This document shows, in pieces, positions 46,878-59,141 of a stretch of DNA of 64,000 bases. The stretch's first letter is position 1; every line of letters starts with the position of its first letter. The stretch spans positions 8,226,714 through 8,290,713 of the forward strand of contig NC_030856.1 of assembly GCF_000208745.1 (NCBI RefSeq), given 5' to 3'. Position numbers and translations under genes: made by a program. The notes beneath the pieces were generated by a model. That model did no database searches. It was not told the DNA's origin and worked only from the letters and a program-made list of their open reading frames with translations. The DNA comes from Theobroma cacao (Eukaryota > Streptophyta > Magnoliopsida > Malvales > Malvaceae).

Positions 46878-49800
46878 TGTCATCCCAAACTCGCAGCACA
46901 ACAGACGCCACATACCTGTAAGATGTAATCTTACAAACATGCAAGGGTCCAATACATATACCTTAAAACACTAACTGAAAGACACTAAAATACCTGAAGA
47001 ACAAAGTGATTCATAATCGGTAGAAATTCAAAAATCATAATTCGACAATATTCAGAATTAAGTCTCTAAAACTATAAAGTTAACATGTCAAGATAAAACT
47101 CTGAATACTAATTTAAGATAGTTTGATGTTCATAATATTTAAATAAATCCTAGACAACCTAAATGCTATTAGATTAAAACATCACTCCTTGAAATTCTCA
47201 CGTAGTTGACCAAATCACAACCTAAAAAAAAAATTGAAAGAATGAGTGAGTCCAACTACTCGGTAAGTAACAAATATCTCACTTCGTACTACAAAAGCCC
47301 TCAAATATATGACCAAAAATGTTATCGGAATATGGAGTTCCAATGACCCAAATTTGGATTGTCAAAACAGTTGAAAACCAAGTTTCTAATTAATTTTAAA
47401 AATTCATATTTTCTAAACCACAAAACTAAACTAGATGCTACAAAAACCATTGGAAAGATCTTTTCAAGACCTTTCCATTGGTAACCATCATGCCACCGAA
47501 AGGTCACCAGAATAGTGCCGAATTTGAATAAAAGTTAAGAAAACATAAATAATTTAGGGCTTTTGTGCCCAACTATGGAAATACAACCCTAAACATACCT
47601 TAATCAGAAATCCCTTGAATACTTTTCTCTTTTTTCTATCTTTCTTCTTCTATGGTGTTAAGCTTTTCTGACTACCTATCGTTTGAGTCTGATGAAATAA
47701 ACTGACATGAGTTTTCTACCTTTTCTTTTAAACTTGTAAACTAACCTAACCTCCACTATTTTTTTTTTAAACGTGGTTTAGTGAGTTGTGATCAGGTAAA
47801 ACAAATTGACCTTAACCGCACTAACTTAAACATGATAAACAAAACTGACATTAATTAAACTTCTTTATTTACTTAAAGACCCCTTTTTCTATTTTTTAAT
47901 TATTAAGACACTCAAGGTTGTAACTGTAATTAAATAAAATACTAAAACAACATTTATTTATTTATTTTATAAAACTATAGCCTAATAAATCTAAATGTTT
48001 TTATAATATATACTTTGTGAGGGGTATTACATCCTTCCCTCCTTAAAAAGGAGTTTAGTTCCTTAAACTCTTACCTTGGTCCTCAAAAAGGCAGGGATAC
48101 TTCTTTTTTATATTTTTTCTAAATCCCAAGTCGCTCCTCATTCTGTATGATTACTTCATTAGATCTTAACATAAGGAATAGTTCGCCTTCTTAGAACTTG
48201 CTTCTTTCTATCCACAACACACATAGGATGCTCATCATAAGACAAATCTTCTCTAAGTATCAAAGGAGCTAACCACACCACATGACTAGGATCTGGAACA
48301 TATTTTCTCAACAAAGAAACATGAAACATGTTATGCGCTCTCGATAAAGCAGGTGGAAGTGCCAACCTATAAGCCACATCACCAACCTTATCCAAAATCT
48401 CAAACGAACCCATATAACAAGAACTAAGTTTTCCTCGAATCCTAAATTGCATTACTCCTCTAGTAGGTGAAACTAGCAAAAAGACATGATCTCCAACCTC
48501 AAATTCTATCTTCCTTGTTTTATTGTTTGCATAACTCTTCTATCTACTTTGAGCCGTACGAAGATGTTCTCTAACTAACTGAACCTTCTCAACTGCTTGT
48601 TGAATAAGATCTAGACCCAATAATTGTCTTTCACCCACATCATCCCAACAAAGAGGTGACCTGCACTTCTTACCATACAAAGCTTTGAATGAAGCCATTT
48701 GAATACTAGACTGATAGCTATTATTATAAGCAAATTCCGTCCATGACAAGTGTCGATCCCAAAAACCTCCAAAATCCATGACACAAGCTCTCAACATGTC
48801 CTTAAGAATTTGATTAATTGTCTCGGACTGACCATCTGTTTGAACATGAAAAGTAGTACTAAAATTAAGTCTAGTACCCAAAGATTTATGTAGACTCTCT
48901 CAAAATTTCACCACAAATCGAGAATCTTGATCATATACAATGGACACTAGCACCCCATGCAGTCTCACAATCTGCTCCACATATAACTCCACTAACTTTT
49001 CCAATGACATTTCCGTACGAATAGCCAAGAAGTGAGCAGACTTTGTTAATCTATCAACAATCACCTAGATGCCATCATTACCTTTTAGTGTTCTCGGCAA
49101 CCAGATATAAAGTCCATAGTAATTCGTTCCCATTTCCATTCTAGAATAAGAAATGGTTGCAATAACTCTACTGGCCTCTGATGTTCAACCTTAATTTGTT
49201 GACATGTTAAACATTTGGCTAAAAACTGTGCAATCTCTCTCTTCATATTGTTCCACCAAAAAGTGTTCTTCAAATCTCGATACATCTTGGTACCACCAAG
49301 ATGGATTGTATAATTACTATAATGAGCTTTCAACAAAATTTCTCTCTTCAATTTTGCATCATTGGGAACACAAATTCTATCACCAAACCTCAAAGAGTCA
49401 TCATCATGAATCCTAAAGTCTGGTTTCAAACCAGAATTAACCCTAAGTTTAATGTGCTGAAGTCGAAGATCATCTACTTGGGCTGTCTTAATCCGGTGAA
49501 TTAAAGTTGGTTGTACTCATATGTTAGCCAATAATGCTCCAAAACCCTGTATACATACACCAATATCCATCCTCCGTAAGTCCTCCAATATCTGTTTTTG
49601 GGAAGTAATCATTGTGGCCATGTTCCCAAACGTCTTTCTACTTAGAGCATCAGCAACTCTATTTGCCTTACTTGGGTGATAATTGATGGTCAAGTCATAA
49701 TCCTTCAACAATTCTAACCATCTTCTTTGTCACATATTCAACTCCTTCTGCGTGATAAGATACTTTAAACTTTTATTATCTGTAAAGACCTCACAAGACT

Positions 49801-52095
49801 CACCATTCAAATAATGTCTCCAAATCTTTAATGCGAAACCACTACTGCCAACTTTAAATCATGAGTAAGATAATTCTCATCATAAGGTTTCAATTGCTTA
49901 GAAGCATAAGCGATCACCTTATCATCCTGCATAAGAACACACCCAAGTCCCTTTTTGGAATCATCACTATAAACAACAAATCCCTTACCACTAATAGGCC
50001 TGGTATGCATAGGAGCGAATACTAATCTTTTCTTTATCTCCTCAAAGCTCTTTTCATAATCATTTGTCCACTCAAAACAAATCCCTTTCCATATCAATTT
50101 GGTTAAAAGTAAGGCAATACAAGAAAAATCCTCTACAAATTACCTACAGCATCCTACTAAACCCAGAAAACTGTTAATCTCAAAAACATTATGTGGTCTC
50201 TTTCAATTCACCACTATTTCAACTTTCTTTGAATCCACTGAAATCCCGTCTTTCAACACCACATGCCCAAGGAAAGCAACACTAAAAAGTCAAAATTCAC
50301 ATTTCTTCAATTTAGCAAATAACTATTTCTGCCTCAAAGTCTTCAAAACAACCCTTAGATGCTCTTTATGATCTGCTGAGCTAGGGGAATACACTAGAAT
50401 ATCATCAATAAAAATAACCACAAATTTATCCAAATAAGGTTTAAAAACCCTATTCATCAAGTCCAAAAAAGTAACTAGAGCATTTGTCAACCCAAAAGGC
50501 ATAATAAGGAACTCATAATGCCCATATCAGGTACGAAAAGTAGTTTTGGGAACATCCTCAATTCTCACCTTCAACTGGTGATAACCAGATAAAAGATTAA
50601 TTTTGGAAAACACTTAAGTGCCCTTTAGTTGATCAAATAAATCATATATCCCAGGCAAAAGATACCTATTATTCACGGTTGCCTTATTTAACTCCCGATA
50701 ATCAAAACACAACCTCATACTCCCATTTTTTTTCTTCACAAATAACACTGGCGCTCCCCAAGGAGATATACTACATCTAATAAAGCCCTTATCAAGAAGT
50801 TCTTGCAACTGCTCTTTCAACTCTTTTAATTCTATAAGAGCCATTTTATAAGGAGCTTTAGAAATAAGGTCAGTTTTTGGAACCAAATCAATAGAGAAAT
50901 CAATTTCTCTATTAGGAGGTAAACTAAGTAGATCTTTAGGAAAAAATTAGGAAATTCCCCCATAATAAGAACATCTTCAATCATTAACTCCTTCATTCTA
51001 GTGTCTATAACAGTTGCCAAAAATCTTTTGTAACCACTAGTAAGCAATCACCTAGCTTTCAAAGCAAAGATGACTCGCAAAGGAGTGTAAGAACCACTAC
51101 CACGAAAAGAAAAAGGTGTTTCCCCGGGAATCTGAAAGTCTACCCTTTTCCCTCGATAATCAACTTTAGCAAAATTTGCAACTAACCAATCCATCCCCAG
51201 AATTATATCAAAATCTTACATATCTAAAACATGAAGATCTGTAAGCAATTCTCTATCTTCAATCCTTACCACACACATCTTATAAATCTGATCAGAGATA
51301 ATATCACCTCTAACTAGAGTGTCTACGCATAGTTCATAATCTAGAAGCATACAAGGCAAAGCAAACTTTCGAAAAAATGTAGCAAATACAAAAGAACGAG
51401 ATGCATTGGTATCAAACAATACATGAGTAAAAGCTGAGGCAACTAGCAGTGTACTTGAGACAACGGTGTTGGATGCCTCTACATCCGATTGAGTGATAGC
51501 ATAAGCACGCCCCTGGGTGCAAGGTCTTCCCACTTTTTGATGTTCAAAAGAAGGTGTTTGCGTAGTCTAAACAACATGAGTGGGTTGAGTCCTTTGCGTT
51601 GCAGTTTCAAAAGTTCGAGAGTTTTGCGACCTCTGCACAGATTGAGATTCTTGAAGGACTAAAGGACAATTAGCAATACGATGGCCCTATTGTCTACATT
51701 CAGCAGCTCGATGTCCTCCACCACACACTGAACACCTAGGCTTTTGTGCCCAAACTATGAAAATACAACCCTAAACATAACTTAATCAGCAATCCCTTGA
51801 ATATTTTTCCCTTTTTTCTGTCTTTCTTCTTCCTTGGTGTTAAGCTCTTCTGACTGCCTATCGTTTGAGTATGATGAAATAAACTTGTAAACTAACCTAA
51901 CTTTCACTATTTTTTTTTAAACATGATTTAGTGAGTTGTTGTCAGGTAAGATATACTAACCTTAACCCCACTAACTTAAATGTGATAAATAAAACTGACA
52001 TTAATTAAACTTTTTTATTTACTTAAAGACCCCTTCTTCTCTTTTTTAATTATTAAGGCACCAAAAGTTAAAACTGCAATTAAATAAAATACTAA
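46878..52095 (-). mobile_element. Ty3/gypsy retrotransposon 2 (Tekay/Del-like), partly degraded
   Basis: The left, 3' LTR is about 46878-48031, ending at TGTAATACCCCTCAC read on the minus strand and preceded there by a purine-rich tract. The right, 5' LTR is a partial copy (about 51745-52095) corresponding to 47560-47960. Minus-strand coding runs protease (51533-51216; LFDTNAS where DSGA/DTGA is expected), reverse transcriptase (50886-50390; FIDDIL intact), RNase H (50097-49517; [15 protein letters not shown]), integrase (49429-48540; HLGGTKMYRDLKNTFWW, HVQTDGQSETINQILKDMLR) and the tail (48479-48159; VFHVSLLRKYVPDPSHV as MFHVSLL). Frames are broken. The gag 5' part and half of the right LTR are deleted. 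Same family as element 1. Confidence 0.9.
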
Positions 52096-52886
52096 AAGAA
52101 CATCTACTTATTCAAAAATGAATAGTAAATTTGATCCATCATGTTAAGTAGATTGGTGGTAAATTTGAACCTTTTCTCAAACTATTCTATGGAGTTTGTT
52201 TGTGAAAATATGGCAGCACATGCCCAAATTAAATTAGTAAACAACATACACATATTCTATAATCATGTTTTTCATCTTTGGGTTGGCAAAGAATGTTTGA
52301 GATTGCATTGGGAGTGGTTCGAGGTATTGAATATTTACACAGAGGTTGTGAAATGCAAATTTTACATTTTGATATCAAGCCACATAACATTCTTCTAGAT
52401 GAGAACTTCATCCCGAAAGTTTCAGATTTTGGCCTTGCAAAGTTGTATTCAATGGATGACAGTATTGTCTCTCTTACAGCTGCAAGAGGTACATTAGGAT
52501 ATATGGCTCCTGAATTGTTCTATAAAAATATTGGAAGCATTTCATATAATGTTTATAGTTTTGGAATGATGTTAATGGAAATTGTCGGAAGGAGAAAAAA
52601 TGTGAATGTCTCTGCTGAACATTCATGTCAAATTTATTTTCCATTTTGAATTTATGATCGACTTGAGGAAGGAGATATCATAGAACTTGGAGATGTAACG
52701 GAAAATGAAAACAAAATTATGAGGAAAATGGTAATAGTAGCCTTTTGGTGCATACAGATGAAGCCCACAGATCGTCCTTCAATAAGCAAAGTCTTGGAGA
52801 TGCTTGAAAGTGAAGTTGAGCTCCTTGAAATGCCTCCCAAGCCTGCTTTCTCTGAAAGGTCAACCAAACCATTAGTTGTATTATAA
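52096..52886 (+). pseudogene. LRK10-like copy D, kinase C-lobe fragment
   Basis: 52096-52275 matches the end of intron 3 of copy B (39513-39690). It then jumps without a splice site into the kinase at [11 protein letters not shown], so the N-lobe with the ATP loop and Lys is deleted. [11 protein letters not shown] and APE remain. A 6-bp deletion turns SYKADVYSF into SYNVYSF, and TGA at 52647-52649 replaces the Trp of FPSW. The tail runs to the stop at 52884-52886. The ectodomain exons are missing, replaced by gypsy element 2. Clearly non-functional. Its 3' flank resembles that of copy A (TACTTTATCATACTAC). Confidence 0.92.
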
Positions 52887-53726
52887 GTAATATTTAATGT
52901 TGTACGTTAAGCAATGTTTCACTACTTTATCATACTACTTTTATAATTTTTATAGTAGAAACCTTAAGCTTGAGGCATAATCTTCTCTCTTCCAAAAAAA
53001 ACCAAAAAAAAAAAACAATATAGAATGGTGAGGAAGAAAGTATAGCAAGGAAAAGAAGGATACTGAGTTGGAGTTTTGAGCGTGCGAAGGTGTTATTTTA
53101 GAAGAGTTGTAATGGTATCTCGTAAGTATTTTGTCTATATAAAAAGTCTTTTGCTCATATAAAGAATAAAGACTTTAAATAGCATTATCGATATATTATT
53201 GCAAATAATTAACTTACGTTTTAAAAAAATTAAAAATATTCCTCAACCATGCTTGGAATTATAATTTTTATTTAAAAAAATAAATTATTTGAGTTTTATT
53301 TTAAAAAAATAAATTATTTGAGTTTTCTCTCTTAATTAAAAAGTCAAATTTTATCCAATTCAAAAATTTATTTAAAATGATTTGAAATCAAATTCAACTT
53401 AATTCAAATTAAATGACAAAAATTAAAAATTTCAATATGAAAATACGTGAATTTAAAATGATATTAATTTAATCCGACACAATTCAATGTTAACATGACT
53501 CGAATCTAAAACGAACCGAGCTCATAATGATCAAAAATCCAAGATTTATTGGATCCAAAACTTACAAAAACTTAAATTTATAACTCCCAAAAATCCAAAT
53601 TATAATTAAATAATTTTATTTAATAATTAAATAAGTAAATGATTAATTTTTAAGTGAAAATTTTAAGACACACAAGCACCTTTTTCTCGTCAATGCTTCT
53701 TCGTTACTCAGAAACAGCTCATAAGA
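52887..53726. other. Spacer between copy D and the VTE6 exon
   Basis: AT-rich, no gene recognised. Should include the original VTE6 promoter. A direct repeat of TTTGAGTTTT/TTAAAAAAATAAATTA type is seen at 53270-53320. Confidence 0.5.
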
Positions 53727-54120
53727 ATGGCATGGTCAACTACTCTGCTTCACCTTCACTTCAAATCCCCTCCGGTTTCTTCTCACCAATTCCCACATTC
53801 CCCCCCAAAAATCCCCGATCTTCCTAAACCCTAACCCTATAATTCCCAAACCCAAACCCCCCAAAATGCAATTCCTTCACAGGCCCAACGCGTTTCCAGG
53901 CCACGGCGCAGTATCAAGAGCCATGGACATCATCCAATCCTCACCGCCCACGTGGGAATCGGCCTTCCTTACCAACATCCTGATCTTCGTCGTCGGGACT
54001 GCACTTTTAGTAGCGGGGCTTTCTCTCTCCGAAATTTTCGCTTCCTTCTTGCTTGGCACTCTCACTTGGCGAGCTTTCGGGTCTTCTGGATTCCTCCTCA
54101 TTGCTTCTTACTTCGTTATA
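53727..54120 (+). pseudogene. VTE6: VTE6 (phytyl-phosphate kinase, DUF92) first exon only
   Basis: VTE6 converts phytyl phosphate to phytyl diphosphate in the chloroplast envelope for tocopherol synthesis. Here one exon is visible, with the family sequence MDIIQSSPPTWESAFL, two hydrophobic spans and GTLTWRAFG, ending at a GT donor (54121). None of the later exons is recognisable up to 64000. The first ATG (53727) opens a Ser/Pro-rich transit-like peptide but stops after 35 codons; the main frame has its own ATG at 53866. A one-base change in the C/A run near 53799-53812 would connect them. Intron 1 runs into copia debris from about 54460. Most likely a truncated gene; a very long intron carrying the rest beyond the window is the alternative. 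Confidence 0.78.
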
Positions 54121-54459
54121 GTGAGTCACTAAAAAGTCTATGAATTTTATTTGAATTATGGGATTTACGTTAAAATTGGAAATGGGTTCTGATTTTCGCT
54201 CCCATTTGGTATAAAGTTTATGCTCTGGATGACAAGTTTCATTGTTTGGTATTTTGGCAAAGGAAAAAAAATTTAGTTTATGTCAAAAAGATTTAACGTG
54301 AAGTATTTAGTTATTTAAGTGTGATTTGTTTTTATTTCAAGAATTGGATTACACTAGGTGAAAACAGGTCAAAACTATAACCAAAACATTTTTCCAAAAT
54401 TCTTTTTTATTTTCATTTGTTTTCTTCTTGGTGGGGGCAGGTGAAGGGAGATTTTATTT

Positions 54460-56640
54460 GCTTTTGACATGTTTCTTAAGTATAAAGTTGAAGTAGAAGA
54501 TAAACTGAATAAAAAAATAAAAAAAGTTAAATTAGATAGAGAGGGTGAATATTTACCTATTAATGATATTTGTGAAAAGAAAGAAATAATTTATAAAATT
54601 ACTCTCTCATATTCTACTGAATCAAATAGTGTAGTTGAAAGGAAAACTAAAACATTAAAAGAAATGATGAATTATATGCTTATTAGTTCTAATGCACATG
54701 AAAATTTGTAGGGTGAAGTTATATTATTTGCATGTCATATTCAAAATAGAATTCACTGCAAGAAAACTGATAAGACACCTTATGAATTGTGAAAAGTCTA
54801 TTCTTCTAACTTAAAATATTTAAAAGTATGAGAGTGTTTAGCTAATGTTATGCTTCTTGATTTTAAGAAAAGAAAAATTGACTCTAAGATGTCCGGTTGC
54901 ATGTTTATTGGCTATACCAAATATAGTGCTGCATATAAATTTCTTGTACTAAAAAATGATGTTTTTGATAATAATACAATTATTAAAACAAAAAATGTTG
55001 AATTTTTTTGACATATTTTTCTATTGAGAACTGATACAATTTTTCTTCCATCTTTTAGTGAAAATGTTTTTTTAAATGCAAAATGATGATTTGAGAAGAA
55101 GTAAAAGACAAAAGAAAGAAATTTCTTTTTGTAATGATTTTTACACTTATCTTGTAGATAATGATCTTTTAAATTATGCTAATTCAATTTCTTCTAAAGA
55201 ATGTCCATTTTGAAAAGACGTTATACAAAATGAGATTGATTCTATTTTACAAAATCAAACCCGGGAATTAATTTATTTACCACCTGAAGCTAAGCCAATT
55301 GGTTGTAAATGGAATTTTTAAAAAAAATTTAATCTTGATTATTTTATTGATAAATACAAAATTAAATTAGTTGCTAAGGGTTTTACCAAAAAATAAAATA
55401 TTGAGTATTTTGATACTTTTGCTCTAGTAACAAGAATTTCATCTATTTGTATTTTAATTGCCTTAGCTTCGATTTACAAACTTTTTGTTCATCAAATGAA
55501 TGTTAAAACAGTTTTTTTAAATGATGATTTAGAAGAAGAAATTTATATGACACAACTCGAGGGATGTGTACTTCTTGGTCAAGAAAACAAAATTTGTAAA
55601 TTAATTAAATCTCTATATACTTAAAACAAGCACCAAAATAATGGTATGAGAAATTTGATTAAATTCTTGTTAATAATAGATTTTTTACTATTGGAGTTGA
55701 TAAATGTGTGTACACAAAAACTATTGATAACGAATATATGATTATTAGCTTATATGTTGATGATATGTTTATTTGTGGTACATGCATTGATGTGGTAAAT
55801 AAAACAATATGTTTCTTAACTTATAAATTTGATATGAAAGATTTGGGAGAAACCAATATTATTTTGGGTGTTAAAGTCATAAGATGTGAGAGTGGCCTAA
55901 TGTTAACACAAAAACATTATATTGAGAGGTTACTTAAAAAGTTTAGACATTTTAATGTCACACTTGTGAATACTCCTTATAATGTTAATACCCAATTAAA
56001 GAAAAATAGAGATGATAGTATGGCTCAACCTTAGTATGCATAGATTTTTAAAAGTTTGATGCATTTGATGAATTATACTTGACTTGGTATAGCTTATGTT
56101 ATGTGTAGACTGAGTAAATATACATAAAGTCTCAATCAAGATCATTGAACTGTTTTGAATAGAGTAATGAAATATTTGAAATGTACCATAAACTATGATA
56201 TTTTATATAATAGATTTTCCGTTGCATTAGAAAGGTACAATAATGTTAACTTAATCTCATATTCAGATGAGACAAAATTCATGAGTGATTATGTATTCAC
56301 CATTGGTGTGGATGCTGTTACTTAGAAATTAGTCAAATAAATAATAATTACTAAATCTACAGTGGAATCAGAATTTATAGTTTTAGAATTAACTAGTAAT
56401 GAGGTTGAATAGTTAAGAAACCTCTTAACAGATATTTCATTAGAAATGAAACCAACACCTTCTGCGTCTATGTATTGTGATTGTCTAACGGCAATAAACA
56501 TTGTGAAGAATAAAACTTTCAATGGTAAGAATAGACACATTTGTTTAAGATATGATGTGGTAAAATAATTACTTAGAGATGAAATTAATGTCCATTAATT
56601 ATACGAAGTCATATACCAAAAAATATAAATTATGAAACCG
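54460..56640 (+). mobile_element. Decayed Ty1/copia pol fragment
   Basis: Plus-strand order: integrase (54469-54711, LDREGEYLPINDIC; NSVVERKTKTLKEM), integrase tail (to 55010), reverse transcriptase (about 55200-56040; PPEAKPIGCKWNF, EEEIYMTQLEG, SLYVDDMFICG), RNase H (about 56240-56640; SYSDETKF, KSTVESEFIVLE). No LTRs were found and the integrase N-terminal part is missing. More than a dozen in-frame stops are present, most at positions where the family has Trp, Gln or Arg. It sits in what was VTE6 intron 1. Confidence 0.85.
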
Positions 56641-57656
56641 ATGAATCCTTTTAGAACTATTATTTTGCATTTCAATAAGTCCATGGTGGAATTTTAAGAC
56701 TGCACAAATGAATTCATAGGATTGTTTAAGTGATTTTATTTATATGTTATTGCAGACAGATTACAAAAATTCCTTTCCTGTTAGTTTCGTTATCAATCAG
56801 TTCATACGTTATTTTCTTCATTAATTCTTGTTTGAGTGGAAAATCATCTCAGAGCTATGATTGGCTTGTGTTGAAGTTGTTGGATTGAATTAATTAGTTG
56901 ACTGGACTGACTTTTCAAACGAAGACGAGTGAGGGAGAAAGACCGCACCATTAAAAGTTGACTGACTTTTCAGTTACCGCATGAAACCGTACAACTCTCA
57001 GACGTGAGTCTGAAAAATGTGCAATTTTGCTAATATATGCATGTGATATTTTTGTCCAAAATATTATCAAAACAAATTGTATAGAACTGTGAAATCCGTA
57101 AAAGTTGTTTGCAAAAAGGTTTTTAACAGCACAAGTTAAAGAAAAAAGGTCAAAGGAAGATTTGATTTCAATTACAGCCACAGAAATAATTAACAAAGCA
57201 ATAAAGATAACATTATCCTAACTCTTATTTAATCTCTCTCGTTAAACTTTGTTATACTTAATTCTCCTAAAAAAAACTTTTTTATACTTACAAAAAATAA
57301 ATATAAGATATGGAGATTGATCAATTTTATTTAGAATTATTATTTTATATATTTGCAATGAAATTTTGAAATTCCAAATTTCATAACATTATTTAAGTCA
57401 TATTATATATCTACATATATATATATTATGTTAAGGGGTATATTGATCTCACTAATGTGCAGATATACTTGGATGAATTACCCATGAGTGCTATGGTAGG
57501 CTTTGTGTTAAATGTGTTTTCTGGTTTGGGTTTAATTAGTTGTCTGACTTTTCAAAAGAAGACTTGGTTTTAACAATAAATATAAGAGAACATCATAGTG
57601 CTTCTTCACAAACTAATTAAGCCCTTAATCTCCTTCTCTCCCACTGAAATTTTAGG
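56641..57656. other. Receptor-type upstream region before fragment E
   Basis: No gene. A mosaic of duplicated receptor upstream sequence: 57010-57300 corresponds to 41930-42250, and the block before E has the conserved leader CTCCTTCTCTCCCACTGAAA. The W-box position reads TTGTCT here (near 57540), so the core is lost in this copy. Confidence 0.55.
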
Positions 57657-57974
57657 ATGCTAAGAGCAAAGCTTCCATTATTCGGCCTTCTGGCCCTTGC
57701 TTTATCTCTATTCCCTGATGCATGCATCGCTAGAGGCAAACACAAGCACTGTGGCTCTTCTTTCTGTGGAAACATTAATATCACTTCCCCTTTTCGATTA
57801 AAAAGTCAGCCTCGAAGTTGTGGTTACAATCGTTATGAACTAGTATGCGAGAATAACCGCACCATTTTCCCCATGAAACATGGGAATTTCTATGTCCAAC
57901 ACATCTCTTATAGTGACGAAACCATTCAACTGTTAGACGTGAGTCTTGACAAGGATAACTTTTTTATACAATGA
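57657..57974 (+). pseudogene. LRK10-like copy E, truncated ectodomain exon
   Basis: Open for 105 residues from [17 protein letters not shown] through [38 protein letters not shown] and LLDVSLDKDN, then homology ends at about 57960 and TGA follows at 57972. No second exon or kinase is attached. The signal peptide and first half of the cysteine-rich domain are intact, so a small secreted protein is conceivable, but truncation is the simpler reading. Closest to copy G. Confidence 0.85.
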
Positions 57975-58089
57975 ATTTATAAGATTGCTTGAATGATTTT
58001 ATTCCTATTTGAGTGGAAAATCAGCTAAGAGCTATGATTGGCTTGTGTTAAAGTGGTTGGCTTTAATTTGTTGACCTGACTGACTTTTC

Positions 58090-58400
58090 GAACGAAGACA
58101 AGTGAGCAAGAATAACCACACATTTTCCCCATGAAATATGAGAATTTCCATGTGGAAAAAGCCATATAAGTCTTAGAGGTGAGTCTTACCAAGCCACTCG
58201 GTAGGAGATAGGGTATACATCTCCCTCATCATAAGTATCCATGCACGTCAATATAGGGTCATGTGTATCTCTTAAATTGCAGGATGAAGATGAATTCTTC
58301 GGTTTACATTGATGCTTTCCATTGCACCAATCGATGTTCCTCTCCACGCTATTTTGTTTCTTCAGTCAAATTATTGTCTGGTTAACAACTAATGGAAATG
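58090..58400 (+). pseudogene. Ectodomain shards after fragment E
   Basis: 58105-58150 recalls [15 protein letters not shown], 58150-58190 the VSL region, and 58229-58345 the SSVYIDAFHCTN region, with stops and small gaps between them. Nearly the same as 40834-41000 and related to 60048-60345. A degenerate ectodomain subtype, non-functional. Confidence 0.65.
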
Positions 58401-58547
58401 TAAGGACGGAATATTCACGTGATATGTTGCATAATTTATACTATAATATTTTATCATTGTTAACGGCACAATTTGATAAAAAGATCAAAATGAAATCATT
58501 GTATTATATTTTGTGTAAAATGCATAAAAAAAAAGAATTCTAAATTT

Positions 58548-58734
58548 NNNNNNNNNNNNNNNNNNNNNNNNNNNNNNNNNNNNNNNNNNNNNNNNNNNNN
58601 NNNNNNNNNNNNNNNNNNNNNNNNNNNNNNNNNNNNNNNNNNNNNNNNNNNNNNNNNNNNNNNNNNNNNNNNNNNNNNNNNNNNNNNNNNNNNNNNNNNN
58701 NNNNNNNNNNNNNNNNNNNNNNNNNNNNNNNNNN
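58548..58734. other. Assembly gap (187 N)
   Basis: Unresolved bases within the duplicated part of the array, between fragments E and F. True length and content are unknown. Confidence 0.99.
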
Positions 58735-59141
58735 TCTATACTTAACAAAAGATAAATGTAAAATATAAAATTGATCAATTTTGTTTAGAATTATTATTTT
58801 ATATATTTTGAAATTTTGAAATTTCAAAATATATAATATTATTTAAGTCGTATTATATATTATATTATTGAAGGCTTATATTAATCTCCCTACTGTGCAG
58901 ATATACTTGGATGAATTATAAAGATGTCTTTTCTATCAGTTTCGCTACGTACCAATTGGTTGGACACATATTTTATTCTTTCTTATTTGTTTGTGTTAAA
59001 AGTGTTTTGCGGTTTGGGTTTAATTAGTTGACTGACTTTTCAGAAGAAGACTTGGTTTTAATAATAAATATAAGAGAACATCACAGTACTTCTTCACAAA
59101 CTAATTAAGCCCTTAATCTCCTCTCCCGCTGAAATTTTAGG
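58735..59141. promoter_or_regulatory. Upstream region of fragment F
   Basis: Duplicated receptor upstream sequence with TTGACT at 59028-59033 and the conserved leader ending in GAAATTTTAGG before the ATG. No gene. Confidence 0.5.

Noticed and set aside
53824..53842. Interstitial telomere repeat
   Set aside because: Only about one and a half CCCTAAA-like units, too short for a telomeric tract; noted only as a telo-box-like motif.
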